A stretch of 7,654 bases of DNA from Ruminococcus sp. UBA5129 (GCA_002414125.1 DHYN01000038.1:2442-10095), one strand, 5' to 3'. Numbered from the stretch's first letter, positions 1 through 6,337 are shown. Notes: a model not told the origin generated them from the sequence alone. Numbers and translations: made by a program.

Positions 1-1628
1 AAGCGGAGCTAATAATGAATTCAATGAACAGCGGCTTCACGCCGTCAGCTATAAGTATTGACGGCAGCGGAGATGTACTTGTCGGACAGATCGCACTTGA
101 ACGCCTTATTTCACATCCGAAGGATTCCGTTTCGGAATTCAAGCGCTGTATGGGACAGCAGACGAAAATAGAACTTGGCAGCAGAAGCTTTTCACCGGAG
201 GAACTATCCGCGCTCGTGCTAAAAAAGATAAAGAACGATGCAGAGGCTTATCTCGGCGAATCGGTTGAGGAGGCTGTTATCAGCGTGCCTGCGTACTTTG
301 ACGACAACGCAAGGAGCGCTACGAAACTTGCTGCCGAGCTTGCCGGGATCAAGGCAGAGCGACTTGTGAACGAGCCCTCGGCTGCTGCACTTGCTTATCT
401 TGAGAAGCAGGATTTCTGTACGGGAACGTTCCTCGTAGTCGATTTCGGCGGCGGAACGCTTGACATCTCGCTTGTCGATGCGTTTGACGGAGTTGTGGAA
501 ATAATCGCGGTAGCAGGCGATAATCACCTCGGCGGAAAGGACTTCAACGAGGCTATATCGAATTATTTTTGCAAGGAAAACGGAATGTGCTTCGATCTTT
601 TGCCGTCCGATGACCGTGCTGTTATTTACAAGACTGCAGAAGCGTGCAAGCGTGCTCTTACGCGTATTCCTATTGCTGTGATGAGTGCCAATGTCGGCGG
701 AAAAACATATTCAGTAACCCTTGACAACAATATGCTTATCGGAATTTGTTCCGATATTTTTGAGCGAATTTCCGTACCTATTAAAAAGGTAATGCGTGAC
801 GGACGCTGCACGCTTGATGAGCTGACCGATATAATTCTTGTGGGCGGATCGTGCAGGATGCCAACAGTTCGCGCATTCCTTGAAAAGCTCACCGGAAAAG
901 AATTATGTACCGACATAAATCCGGAGACGGCAGTAGCGGTGGGTGCAGGTATTTTCGCAGGCATAAAGAGTCGGAATAACGAGCTTCGTGACGTTATCCT
1001 CACCGATATATGTCCGTTTTCGCTCGGAATGTCAACGCTTGATTCCGATACAGGCGAGCTTACGATGACGTTCATCATCGAGCGGAACACTACTCTTCCT
1101 GCAAGCCGCGAAAAGACATTTTATGCGATCCGTGATTTTCAGAATGCGGTCGATGTGTGTATATATCAAGGAGAATCGCCCCTTCCTCAGAAGAATCTCC
1201 TCATTGGAAAGCTTACGGTAAAGTGTCCTCCTACGAAGCAGCATGAACCTATCTGCACCGTTCGTCTTACATATGATATTAACGGCATACTCATGGTCGA
1301 TGTGACTACATTTGGCGATAAAAAGACTCACACAGAGGTATTCATGAGCTCAAGCAGACAGAAGCTCTCAGATAAGGAAGCCGAAAAAGCACGCGAACGT
1401 ATGCAGGCTCTCAGGATACTTCCTATCGAACAAGAGGAAAACCGTCTCCTCATCGCACGCGCCGAGCGTGCTGTGGAGGAATCGCTCGCTTTTGAACGTG
1501 ATGTTTTGATGCAGTACCTGAGCGCATTCAAGGCGGCGCTTAAGACAGGAAACAGCCGCGAGATGCGAGGAACTTACAATATGCTCAAGGAGCTTCTTGA
1601 CAGGAAGGACGGCGATGATCTCAGATGA
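1..1628 (+). CDS. hscC: HscC-type Hsp70 chaperone (5' end cut by window edge)
   Basis: ATP-dependent Hsp70 chaperone of the HscC subfamily, cytoplasmic. The frame is open to the left edge (first full codon at base 3), and the first visible residues align with about residue 30 of Hsp70s, so the ATG at 15 is probably internal; the N-terminal phosphate-1 motif (IDLGTTNS type) lies outside. Counting from that ATG: VISVPAYF 88-95, NEPSAAALAY 119-128, phosphate-2 VVDFGGGTLDISLV 141-154, GGKDFN 173-178, third signature ILVGGSCRMPTV 274-285, then NPETAVAVGAG near 302. The linker region ILTDICPFSLG (328-338), followed by FIIERNTTLPASR and VCIYQGE, is what I recall as typical of E. coli HscC rather than DnaK. 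The substrate-binding beta domain spans about 335-450, followed by a short helical lid, giving an HscC-like total near 565 residues. It overlaps the J-domain gene by ATGA, so the two are probably translationally coupled chaperone partners. In E. coli, HscC works with the membrane J-proteins DjlB and DjlC. Confidence 0.93.
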   Translation, partial: AELIMNSMNSGFTPSAISIDGSGDVLVGQIALERLISHPKDSVSEFKRCMGQQTKIELGSRSFSPEELSALVLKKIKNDAEAYLGESVEEAVISVPAYFDDNARSATKLAAELAGIKAERLVNEPSAAALAYLEKQDFCTGTFLVVDFGGGTLDISLVDAFDGVVEIIAVAGDNHLGGKDFNEAISNYFCKENGMCFDLLPSDDRAVIYKTAEACKRALTRIPIAVMSANVGGKTYSVTLDNNMLIGICSDIFERISVPIKKVMRDGRCTLDELTDIILVGGSCRMPTVRAFLEKLTGKELCTDINPETAVAVGAGIFAGIKSRNNELRDVILTDICPFSLGMSTLDSDTGELTMTFIIERNTTLPASREKTFYAIRDFQNAVDVCIYQGESPLPQKNLLIGKLTVKCPPTKQHEPICTVRLTYDINGILMVDVTTFGDKKTHTEVFMSSSRQKLSDKEAEKARERMQALRILPIEQEENRLLIARAERAVEESLAFERDVLMQYLSAFKAALKTGNSREMRGTYNMLKELLDRKDGDDLR

Positions 1629-2728
1629 TGTACTGGGAAATTCTGGGTATTTCACCTACAGATGACATACGCGAGATAAAATCAGCCTATGCGCGCAAGG
1701 CAAAGGAATTCAACCCCGAGGAACATCCCGAGAAATTCAAACGCGTGCACGATGCTTATAAAAATGCCTGCGCCTACGCAAAGAGACGTCAGAGCGGTCA
1801 GGAAACGATCATCATACCGAAGCCGTCAGAGCCCGAAAAAAAACACAATGATCTTTTCGAGGATATTTCATCAGTTCGGAAAGCGGATTCCGAAAAGGAC
1901 GGATCGGAAGATGAATCACCGTATGATTTCGCGGATGTGATGAGCAAAGCAGCGCCGCTTGAAGAAAAAACTTCTTCCGCAGCCGATGAAGAGTTTGAGA
2001 GCTGTGCCGAGGAAATGAGGAAGATACTCGATGATATTGATCTTCGCAGAAGCGCGTCAGTATGGAAGAAGCTTTTCGCCGATCATCCATCTGCGATCTT
2101 TACGGATGACAGGTTTGTTGACGAGGCGGAGAGAATGTTTAAAATGCTTCCTTACGGAACGACGTTTCCACAGCAGACAACACTTGTCATAATCAACGGC
2201 TTCGGAGGCTCTCCGAGGATACAGAGGATTGTTTTCTCCGACCGACTCAGGTTCAATACAAATCATACACCAACCACGCGTAATTTATCAGAAAAAGAAA
2301 AAAGGCTTACGGCAGTGGTGGTGATGATCGCGATCATCATCTGCATTCTTGCGCCACTTCTTCAGCATATTCGCTATGAGCGTGAGCAATCGGCGGAGAT
2401 CGAAAAGATAAAGACCGAGTACAGTGCTCCCGATGCGCTTGTGCCGCGGCTTGCTCTCGGAAAATGGCAATACGAGCTCGGTACGCTGACAATACGCGGC
2501 ACAACGTACAAGATCGTTGGAAATGACGGCAGCGTTCGGAGCGGCAAGATCACGCAGGTGCAGTTCTACAATGATAAGGGCTATGAGACTGTTTACCTTG
2601 ACAATGATATGAACCTTTCGATAGTTACGCTTTACGGTGAACTTATTGTGAAGATAAGGGAAGAAGACGGTAATATATATAACTGTATAAAAACTAATAG
2701 CACCGATGCGATGGTTCAAACGGAATGA
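1625..2728 (+). CDS. Membrane-anchored J-domain protein with altered HPD motif
   Basis: Probable J-domain co-chaperone for the upstream Hsp70. Residues 2-50 form a J-domain (YWEILGISPTDDIREIKSAY, then FKRVHDAYKNA). At the HPD loop the residues are Asn30-Pro31-Glu32, so both the His and the Asp of the canonical motif are replaced. A charged, probably disordered linker covers about 60-125, followed by a region with helices (about 125-175). A single hydrophobic membrane segment lies at about 228-246 (TAVVVMIAIIICILAPLL). About 120 residues follow, of which 275-355 look beta-rich (KWQYELGTLTIRG and onward); I do not recognise that domain. By the positive-inside rule the J-domain should face the cytoplasm and the C-terminus the outside. 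The start overlaps the hscC stop (ATGA). The only purine-rich site (1602-1609) is about 15 nt upstream, so initiation probably relies on coupling. The ATG at 1628 is an equally possible start. The chaperone-partner role is inferred from domain and context. Confidence 0.85.
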   Translation: MMYWEILGISPTDDIREIKSAYARKAKEFNPEEHPEKFKRVHDAYKNACAYAKRRQSGQETIIIPKPSEPEKKHNDLFEDISSVRKADSEKDGSEDESPYDFADVMSKAAPLEEKTSSAADEEFESCAEEMRKILDDIDLRRSASVWKKLFADHPSAIFTDDRFVDEAERMFKMLPYGTTFPQQTTLVIINGFGGSPRIQRIVFSDRLRFNTNHTPTTRNLSEKEKRLTAVVVMIAIIICILAPLLQHIRYEREQSAEIEKIKTEYSAPDALVPRLALGKWQYELGTLTIRGTTYKIVGNDGSVRSGKITQVQFYNDKGYETVYLDNDMNLSIVTLYGELIVKIREEDGNIYNCIKTNSTDAMVQTE

Positions 2729-2774
2729 AAAAACATGAGCTATTTTGCACATCAATGATCTGCAAACAAAAAAC

Positions 2775-2794
2775 AGCTCCCTGAAAAGGGAGCT
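2775..2794 (-). terminator. Rho-independent terminator between convergent genes
   Basis: A perfect 7-bp stem (AGCTCCC / GGGAGCT) with a 6-nt loop lies between the convergent J-protein and DUF1292 genes. Read on the minus strand it is followed by GTTTTTTGTTTG, a good T-tract, so it should end the DUF1292 transcript. On the plus strand only TTTATAAT follows, so it may work there more weakly as a bidirectional terminator for the hscC unit. Confidence 0.8.
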
Positions 2795-2803
2795 TTATAA
2801 TAG

Positions 2804-3073
2804 CTATTCAATATCGAATGATTCTTTGTTTCGTTCCTTGAAAAGCTCGTAAACAGCATTTTCGATCTCTTCATCTTCCACCGGCGCATATGAATCATGG
2901 TTGTTCGATTCACCTTCACATCGGAGAATGCCGACCTCATCAGCATCTTCGTCCACAGCGATGGCTACGATGTACATATTTTCCTTGTACTCGATGAAAT
3001 CAAGGATCTCGATCTGCATGGTATTGCCTTCCTCATCGGTAAGTTCGATGATATTTTCATTCTGCTCATCCAT
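2804..3073 (-). CDS. DUF1292 (YrzB-like) small acidic protein
   Basis: An 89-residue acidic, soluble protein of the DUF1292/YrzB family, common in Firmicutes and of unknown function. The family pattern is clear: LTDEEGN at 11-17, ILDFIEYKENMYIVAI at 23-38, the DEDADEVGILR block at 41-51, and YAPVEDEEIENAVYELFKE at 62-80. Its length is normal for the family. The start is supported by AAAGGAG on the minus strand (plus coordinates 3083-3089), 9 nt from the ATG. Family members often sit with the Holliday-junction resolvase gene yrrK/ruvX and alaS. Here the gene stands alone with its own promoter and terminator, convergent with the chaperone unit and divergent from the VanZ-family gene. Confidence 0.88.
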   Translation of the reverse strand: MDEQNENIIELTDEEGNTMQIEILDFIEYKENMYIVAIAVDEDADEVGILRCEGESNNHDSYAPVEDEEIENAVYELFKERNKESFDIE

Positions 3074-3124
3074 AATAGGCTGCTCCTTTCCGTTTATTCC
3101 GCTGATGTGCGGTTGTATACATTA

Positions 3125-3153
3125 ATTATATCACAGTTTCTTAACAAAATCAA
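3125..3153 (-). promoter_or_regulatory. Promoter of the DUF1292 gene
   Basis: On the minus strand, TTGATT (plus 3148-3153) and a perfect TATAAT (plus 3125-3130) are separated by 17 bp, upstream of the DUF1292 ribosome binding site. The -35 box overlaps the ribosome binding site of the divergent VanZ-family gene (AAGGAG at 3152-3157), so the two genes share very compact control DNA. Confidence 0.6.
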
Positions 3154-3164
3154 GGAGAAATTTC

Positions 3165-3653
3165 ATGAAAAACAACATTTCTTTCTCAAAAATTTTTTTC
3201 GGTACAGTCAGCGTGGTCATAATGGTGTTGATATTCTGCTTTTCCTGCGAAGATTCCAATGATTCCTCTGAGACGAGCGGATTCTTCACCGACTTTATTC
3301 TCGGTATCTTCGTGAAAGACTTTGACACGCTTTCGGTAGTGCGGCAGCAGGAGGTACTTGATTTGCTCGACCACATCGTCCGAAAGACTGCACATTTTTC
3401 GGAGTATGCCGCGCTTGGATTCAGTGTATCGTGCACTCTCGGACGCAGAAAGCTGCTGACCCTTCCAAGTGCTGCGGCACTTCTGATATGCTCGCTTTAT
3501 GCAGTATCAGATGAGATACACCAATATTTCGTTCCCGGAAGAGCGTGCATGATCTCGGATATTCTTCTCGACTCATGCGGTGCATTGTTCGGGATAGTTC
3601 TCTCGGCGATAGCATTTTTGATTTTTCGTCCGAAAAACAGATTGGTTCAGTAG
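3165..3653 (+). CDS. VanZ-family membrane protein
   Basis: A 162-residue integral membrane protein of the VanZ family. Both family signatures are present: RKTAHFSEYAALG at 73-85 and SDEIHQYFVPGR at 115-126, followed by the spaced acidic residues Asp132 and Asp136 and GALFG at 139-143. Membrane segments are at about 8-27, 80-92, 99-114 and 137-155. The FSCEDSNDSSETS stretch after the first segment matches the usual FS-x-Q/E-x-S region. VanZ itself gives low-level teicoplanin resistance in enterococci, but most chromosomal members like this one have no known role, and no van genes are nearby. The ribosome binding site AAGGAG (3152-3157) lies 7 nt before the ATG. The gene appears monocistronic, and I saw no clear terminator after it. 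Confidence 0.9.
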   Translation: MKNNISFSKIFFGTVSVVIMVLIFCFSCEDSNDSSETSGFFTDFILGIFVKDFDTLSVVRQQEVLDLLDHIVRKTAHFSEYAALGFSVSCTLGRRKLLTLPSAAALLICSLYAVSDEIHQYFVPGRACMISDILLDSCGALFGIVLSAIAFLIFRPKNRLVQ

Positions 3654-3752
3654 AATTGCTTCCTGTACTGATTCGGTGTGTGACCGCAGCACTTCTGAAA
3701 TTGATACAAGATGGCTATGATTGGTCGAAAAGTTCCAAATCAGGATAAGAAA

Positions 3753-3782
3753 TTACCATTTTTACTAAGAGAATTGTATAAT
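3753..3782 (+). promoter_or_regulatory. Candidate upstream promoter for GH5 gene
   Basis: TTACCA (3753-3758) and TATAAT (3777-3782) are separated by 18 bp, a reasonable sigma-A-like promoter. It lies about 45 nt before the ribosome binding site of the glycosidase. Confidence 0.5.
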
Positions 3783-3796
3783 AAAGTATCATAGTG

Positions 3797-3805
3797 TGCT
3801 ATAAT
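3797..3805 (+). promoter_or_regulatory. Candidate extended -10 promoter for GH5 gene
   Basis: TGCTATAAT is a perfect extended -10 element (TG-n-TATAAT) with no good -35 box at standard spacing. It lies 18 bp downstream of the first TATAAT, so the gene may have two start sites or only one of these may be used. Confidence 0.45.
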
Positions 3806-3824
3806 ATAGCTAATAATTACGAAT

Positions 3825-3830
3825 GAGGTG
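3825..3830 (+). promoter_or_regulatory. Ribosome binding site that fixes the GH5 start
   Basis: GAGGTG lies 9 nt before the ATG at 3840 and matches the anti-Shine-Dalgarno sequence well. An in-frame GTG at 3828 lies inside this site and is therefore unlikely to be the real start. Confidence 0.75.
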
Positions 3831-3839
3831 GACAAGACA

Positions 3840-4865
3840 ATGAAAAAATGGATCGGTTATCAGAATGGTATTAATCTTGGCGGCTGGCTTTCACAGTGCT
3901 GCCATACAAAAGAACACTACGAGAGTTTTATCTGTGAGGCTGATGTCGAGAAAATCGCTTCTCTCGGTATGGATCATGTGCGTCTGCCAATAGACTACAA
4001 CCTTCTTCAGGACGAACAGGGCGGATTCATCGAGGAGAACTTCTCATATATTGACCGCTGTCTGAAATGGTGCGAGAGGTTTGGACTCAATATGGTTCTC
4101 GATCTTCACAAGACGGCAGGCTTCTCCTTTGACGAGGATAGACCCGAGACGAGCTTTTTTAGCAGTGATGAGCTGATCGACCGATTTATTTCCCTCTGGA
4201 ACAGGCTTGCAGAGCGTTACGGCAGAAACAGCGACAGAATGGCATTTGAACTGCTCAACGAGGTGGTTGACGAGTGCGATAACGAACCGTGGATGAAGAT
4301 CGCAGAGCGTACTGTCGGAGTTATCAGAAAAAAGGCTCCGGACATCAAGATACTTATCGGCGCATACTTCAACAACAGCGTGCTGACGGTAAAGGACATA
4401 GCTCCGCCGTTTGACGAGAATATAATCTACAATTTCCACTGCTATGAGCCGCTCCTTTTCACGCATCAGGGCGCTTACTGGGTGAAGAATATGTCTGCCG
4501 ATTACAGGCTCGCATATCCTATGTCTAAGAGGTGCTTTGAGGCTGAGATGAATGCGAATAATTCACCTATTGTCGACACTGTCTGGGCAGTTCCCGAGGA
4601 AGGTCTCGGCACAGGCTACTTTGAGAATCTTTTCCGCGAGGCTATACAGACCGCAGAGGAGAGAGGCGTGATGCTTTACTGCGGCGAGTACGGAGTTATC
4701 GACCTTATCGACACCGATTCGGCGCTTGCATGGCTTAGCGACATACACACCGTTTTTGAGAAGTACGGTATCGGACGCTCAATTTGGACTTTCAAGGCGA
4801 AGGATTTCGGCATTACCGATGAAAATCGCCGTCCTGTTCTCGAAAATCCTAAAAAATATCTATAA
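3840..4865 (+). CDS. Glycoside hydrolase family 5 (cellulase-like), no signal peptide
   Basis: A 341-residue single-domain GH5 (clan GH-A TIM barrel) glycosidase, probably acting on beta-linked glucans or other beta-glycans. Numbering from the ATG at 3840: the N-terminal GINLGGWLSQ at 10-19, VRLPIDYN with Arg48, the LDLHK strand with His90, LLNEVV with the proton donor Glu141 preceded by Asn140, FHCYEP with His200, the nucleophile Glu283 in YCGEYGVI, and the late Trp316 of the SIWTFK strand. The donor motif is NEV rather than the usual NEP. The start is set by the ribosome binding site at 3825-3830. There is no signal peptide, no carbohydrate-binding module and no dockerin, so it should act in the cytoplasm on imported oligosaccharides rather than on fibre outside. 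The exact substrate and GH5 subfamily cannot be read from sequence alone. It stands alone, with no transporter or other glycosidase beside it. Confidence 0.9.
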   Translation: MKKWIGYQNGINLGGWLSQCCHTKEHYESFICEADVEKIASLGMDHVRLPIDYNLLQDEQGGFIEENFSYIDRCLKWCERFGLNMVLDLHKTAGFSFDEDRPETSFFSSDELIDRFISLWNRLAERYGRNSDRMAFELLNEVVDECDNEPWMKIAERTVGVIRKKAPDIKILIGAYFNNSVLTVKDIAPPFDENIIYNFHCYEPLLFTHQGAYWVKNMSADYRLAYPMSKRCFEAEMNANNSPIVDTVWAVPEEGLGTGYFENLFREAIQTAEERGVMLYCGEYGVIDLIDTDSALAWLSDIHTVFEKYGIGRSIWTFKAKDFGITDENRRPVLENPKKYL

Positions 4866-5001
4866 GCAACACCGCACAATGACCGCCTGACGGCTTTACC
4901 TATATACTTTTATTCTAACATTCTATCCGCAGACGATTGTTAATAAACTATGTACAAACACGATTTCAAGAACATTTTCGGCGTAATATTCAAACATTTC
5001 C
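4866..5001. other. Non-coding remnant region between GH5 and the S1 fragment
   Basis: No supported gene. Short frames occur on both strands (for example 41 codons at 4950-5075 plus, and 63 codons at 4923-5114 minus), but they lack ribosome binding sites and recognisable families. The minus-strand DNA may include decayed remains of the S1-domain gene. Only a weak hairpin (GCC/GGC core near 4880-4894) is visible, so no terminator is called for either flanking gene. Confidence 0.45.
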
Positions 5002-5121
5002 TCAGCAGCGCCAAAGAAGGCAGAATGATTCTCCGCGCAGAGCGAATGTCTGGGAGCCGAAAAAGCAGCCTGTGATGCTCTTGACCTTACCCTCATAGAT
5101 ATTTCCGATTTCAAGCTGCAT
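5002..5121 (-). pseudogene. Truncated S1 RNA-binding-domain gene (YabR-like) after divIC
   Basis: On the minus strand, 23 bp after the divIC stop, AAAAGGAG (plus 5133-5140) precedes an ATG by 11 nt and opens a 39-codon frame. Its first residues, MQLEIGNIYEGKVKSITG, are the typical start of the single-S1-domain proteins (YabR type) that commonly follow divIC in Firmicutes. After about residue 22 the match is lost: the expected F-G-A-F-V and M-V-H-I-S-E region is absent, and a TGA ends the frame. Intact members have well over 100 residues. I read this as a gene that lost most of its body by deletion and/or frameshift. A real short peptide, or an assembly error, cannot be excluded. The downstream DNA to 4866 holds no recognisable rest of the S1 gene. 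Confidence 0.6.
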
Positions 5122-5144
5122 ACTGTTAAAAACTCCTTTTGAAA

Positions 5145-5453
5145 TTAATCCCTTGATTTATCATAGAATCTGCGTTCATCGGGATAAGCATAGCCACGCT
5201 CCTCGAGAGCGACCTTTTCCATATATCCCGACATATCGTCGCTGTCAAGATCTCGCTGGAGATCCATATTTTCCGCATTGTATGCATCGATCTTTTCCTG
5301 GATAAGGACGAGCTCCTTTTCCTTCTCGGCACAGTCAACCTCGGTAGTATAGATGAGCACGCCGCACCCGACGAAAAGTGCAAGAGCGGCAAGCTTGACG
5401 AGCAGTCCGTTGAAGAGTCCCTTAGTTTTCTTTTGTTTTACTCTTTTTGCCAA
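5145..5453 (-). CDS. divIC: DivIC/FtsB-family septum formation initiator
   Basis: A 102-residue bitopic division protein of the DivIC/FtsB family, which with FtsL and DivIB/FtsQ controls septal peptidoglycan synthesis at the division site. It has a basic cytoplasmic tail (1-16), one membrane segment at about 17-36, a coiled coil at about 39-70 (EKEKELVLIQEKIDAYNAEN), and the conserved C-terminal patch YMEKVALEERGYAYPDERRFYD at 77-98. The start appears to be TTG at 5453: an in-frame TGA lies only 7 nt upstream and no internal Met occurs until residue 63. The ribosome binding site is weak. The gene overlaps the end of yabQ by 32 bp, so it probably relies on translation from yabQ. In B. subtilis divIC likewise follows yabPQ. 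Confidence 0.9.
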   Translation of the reverse strand: MAKRVKQKKTKGLFNGLLVKLAALALFVGCGVLIYTTEVDCAEKEKELVLIQEKIDAYNAENMDLQRDLDSDDMSGYMEKVALEERGYAYPDERRFYDKSRD

Positions 5454-6003
5454 AATGCTTCACATTCTTTCTCTGTATCATGGCAGTCTCAGACCGCCTG
5501 TAATTATTTGCTTTTTTATTATACAACAAAACCTTATGTTTCTGCAAGCCCTTTCCCGATTTTTTAAATGCCTTTACCAAAAATTTGGAACTTCCCACAA
5601 ATTTCCCGCCGTACTTTTTACATATTAATACATATAACGATTTAAATGGACGAATAATTATATTAAAAACACCTCTCAGAAGCGAGCATAACTTCCGTAT
5701 CGTACGAATGACAGCGCTGCCGACCGTCAGCAGATAAACTATGAAGCCGAGGAGATTCCCGATGAGATAGTAAAATCGCAGTTCTCCCCGCGCGGCAGCC
5801 GATGAAAATGCCGTTGTGAACACTGCCCATCCCATAAGAAATAAAACGTCCTCGAACGCCACAAGCAGAAAATTATGCGGAAGCACAGTCCTCAGAGTGC
5901 GGAAAACATCGTAATACACTCCTATGACCGCTCCTCCCAAGCATGACAGCCCGAACAGGAGCAATTGCTCACGAACGGAGAAAAACGTCTCGGGAATATT
6001 CAT
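5422..6003 (-). CDS. yabQ: YabQ sporulation membrane protein
   Basis: A 193-residue membrane protein of the YabQ family. In B. subtilis YabQ is needed for cortex assembly and is made in the mother cell. Three hydrophobic segments lie at about 13-31 (LLLFGLSCLGGAVIGVYYD), 47-66 and 77-98. The motifs GVYYDVFRTLR (28-38) and EDVLFLMGW (51-59) are typical. A long Lys/Arg-rich tail (about 118-193) follows and is probably cytoplasmic. The start at 6003 is chosen because GGGAGG (plus 6012-6017) lies 8 nt upstream and the ATG overlaps the yabP stop as ATGA. The in-frame upstream extension to 6069 lies inside yabP and is not expected to be translated. The 3' end overlaps divIC by 32 bp. Confidence 0.9.
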   Translation of the reverse strand: MNIPETFFSVREQLLLFGLSCLGGAVIGVYYDVFRTLRTVLPHNFLLVAFEDVLFLMGWAVFTTAFSSAAARGELRFYYLIGNLLGFIVYLLTVGSAVIRTIRKLCSLLRGVFNIIIRPFKSLYVLICKKYGGKFVGSSKFLVKAFKKSGKGLQKHKVLLYNKKANNYRRSETAMIQRKNVKHFGKKSKTKEN

Positions 6004-6278
6004 CTGAAAAGCCTCCCGAGCGCGGAGAGTGGGCCTCTGCGGTCCTTGTCGCCGTAAACGACAGCCCATATGTCGCCTGTTATAGTCATATCGCCCGTCT
6101 CAACGCTCATTGAGTCAATGTGCAGTTCCTTTCCTTGTATTGTCAGCTCGCCGAGCGATGTGTACAGACAGACCTCCCTTTCGTCAAAGCTGTCAACATC
6201 GGTTATCCCCGATATTACGAGACTCTTGCGGTTCTCAAGGATGATGTTCTGATTTGTGTTCAATGTCTTGTCCTGCAT
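6000..6278 (-). CDS. yabP: YabP sporulation protein
   Basis: A 92-residue soluble protein of the YabP/YqfC family, acting in spore coat and cortex formation in the mother cell (B. subtilis). Family features are the repeated beta pattern LVISGITDVDSFDE (20-33), VCLYTSLGELTIQGKELHI (36-54) and GDMTITGDIWAVVY (62-75). The start at 6278 is chosen over in-frame codons further up (to 6401) because AGGAGG (plus 6289-6294) lies 10 nt before it and YabP proteins begin about this far ahead of the first strand. It is first in the minus-strand operon and overlaps yabQ by 4 bp. The S4-domain gene yabO and the HU gene that often precede yabP in other Firmicutes are not present here. Confidence 0.9.
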   Translation of the reverse strand: MQDKTLNTNQNIILENRKSLVISGITDVDSFDEREVCLYTSLGELTIQGKELHIDSMSVETGDMTITGDIWAVVYGDKDRRGPLSALGRLFR

Positions 6279-6288
6279 AGCTTTTTGT

Positions 6289-6294
6289 CCTCCT
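6289..6294 (-). promoter_or_regulatory. Ribosome binding site that fixes the yabP start
   Basis: A perfect AGGAGG on the minus strand, 10 nt before the ATG at 6278, rules against the longer in-frame start at 6401. Confidence 0.75.
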
Positions 6295-6315
6295 AATTTT
6301 TCGGGCAGATCGCTG

Positions 6316-6337
6316 CAAAGCCCTTTGACAGGCTTTG
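6316..6337 (-). other. Hairpin in the yabP leader
   Basis: CAAAGCC (6316-6322) pairs perfectly with GGCTTTG (6331-6337) across an 8-nt loop. It lies in the presumed untranslated leader of the yabP operon, 38 bases ahead of the start codon. No T-tract follows on either strand, so it is not a terminator. It could be an mRNA-stability or control structure, or chance. Confidence 0.35.

Larger units (their letters stand above)
3654..3824. other. Intergenic region between VanZ-family and GH5 genes
   Basis: No gene is supported here. The left part (3654-3750) has no start with a ribosome binding site on either strand and no strong terminator hairpin. The right part is AT-rich and contains two TATAAT boxes leading to the glycosidase gene. 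Confidence 0.6.

Noticed and set aside
626..1090. Long minus-strand open frame inside hscC
   Set aside because: It is antisense to a well-conserved Hsp70 region, and its Ser/Arg/Ile-rich composition is typical of an antisense shadow.
3622..3640. TTTTTCG / CGAAAAA inverted repeat at the end of the VanZ-family gene
   Set aside because: The spacer is only 2 nt, the repeat lies within the coding sequence, and no T-tract follows the second arm, so it is not a credible terminator.
4044..4466. 140-codon minus-strand open frame inside the GH5 gene
   Set aside because: It is fully antisense to conserved GH5 motifs and has no family resemblance.
4950..5075. 41-codon plus-strand frame after the GH5 gene
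   Set aside because: No ribosome binding site before the ATG, no recognisable motif, and it lies antisense to the S1 fragment.
4923..5114. 63-codon minus-strand frame overlapping the S1 fragment
   Set aside because: It starts with TTG without a suitable ribosome binding site and matches no family I know. The overlapping ATG frame at 5121 has a good ribosome binding site and a recognisable S1 start.
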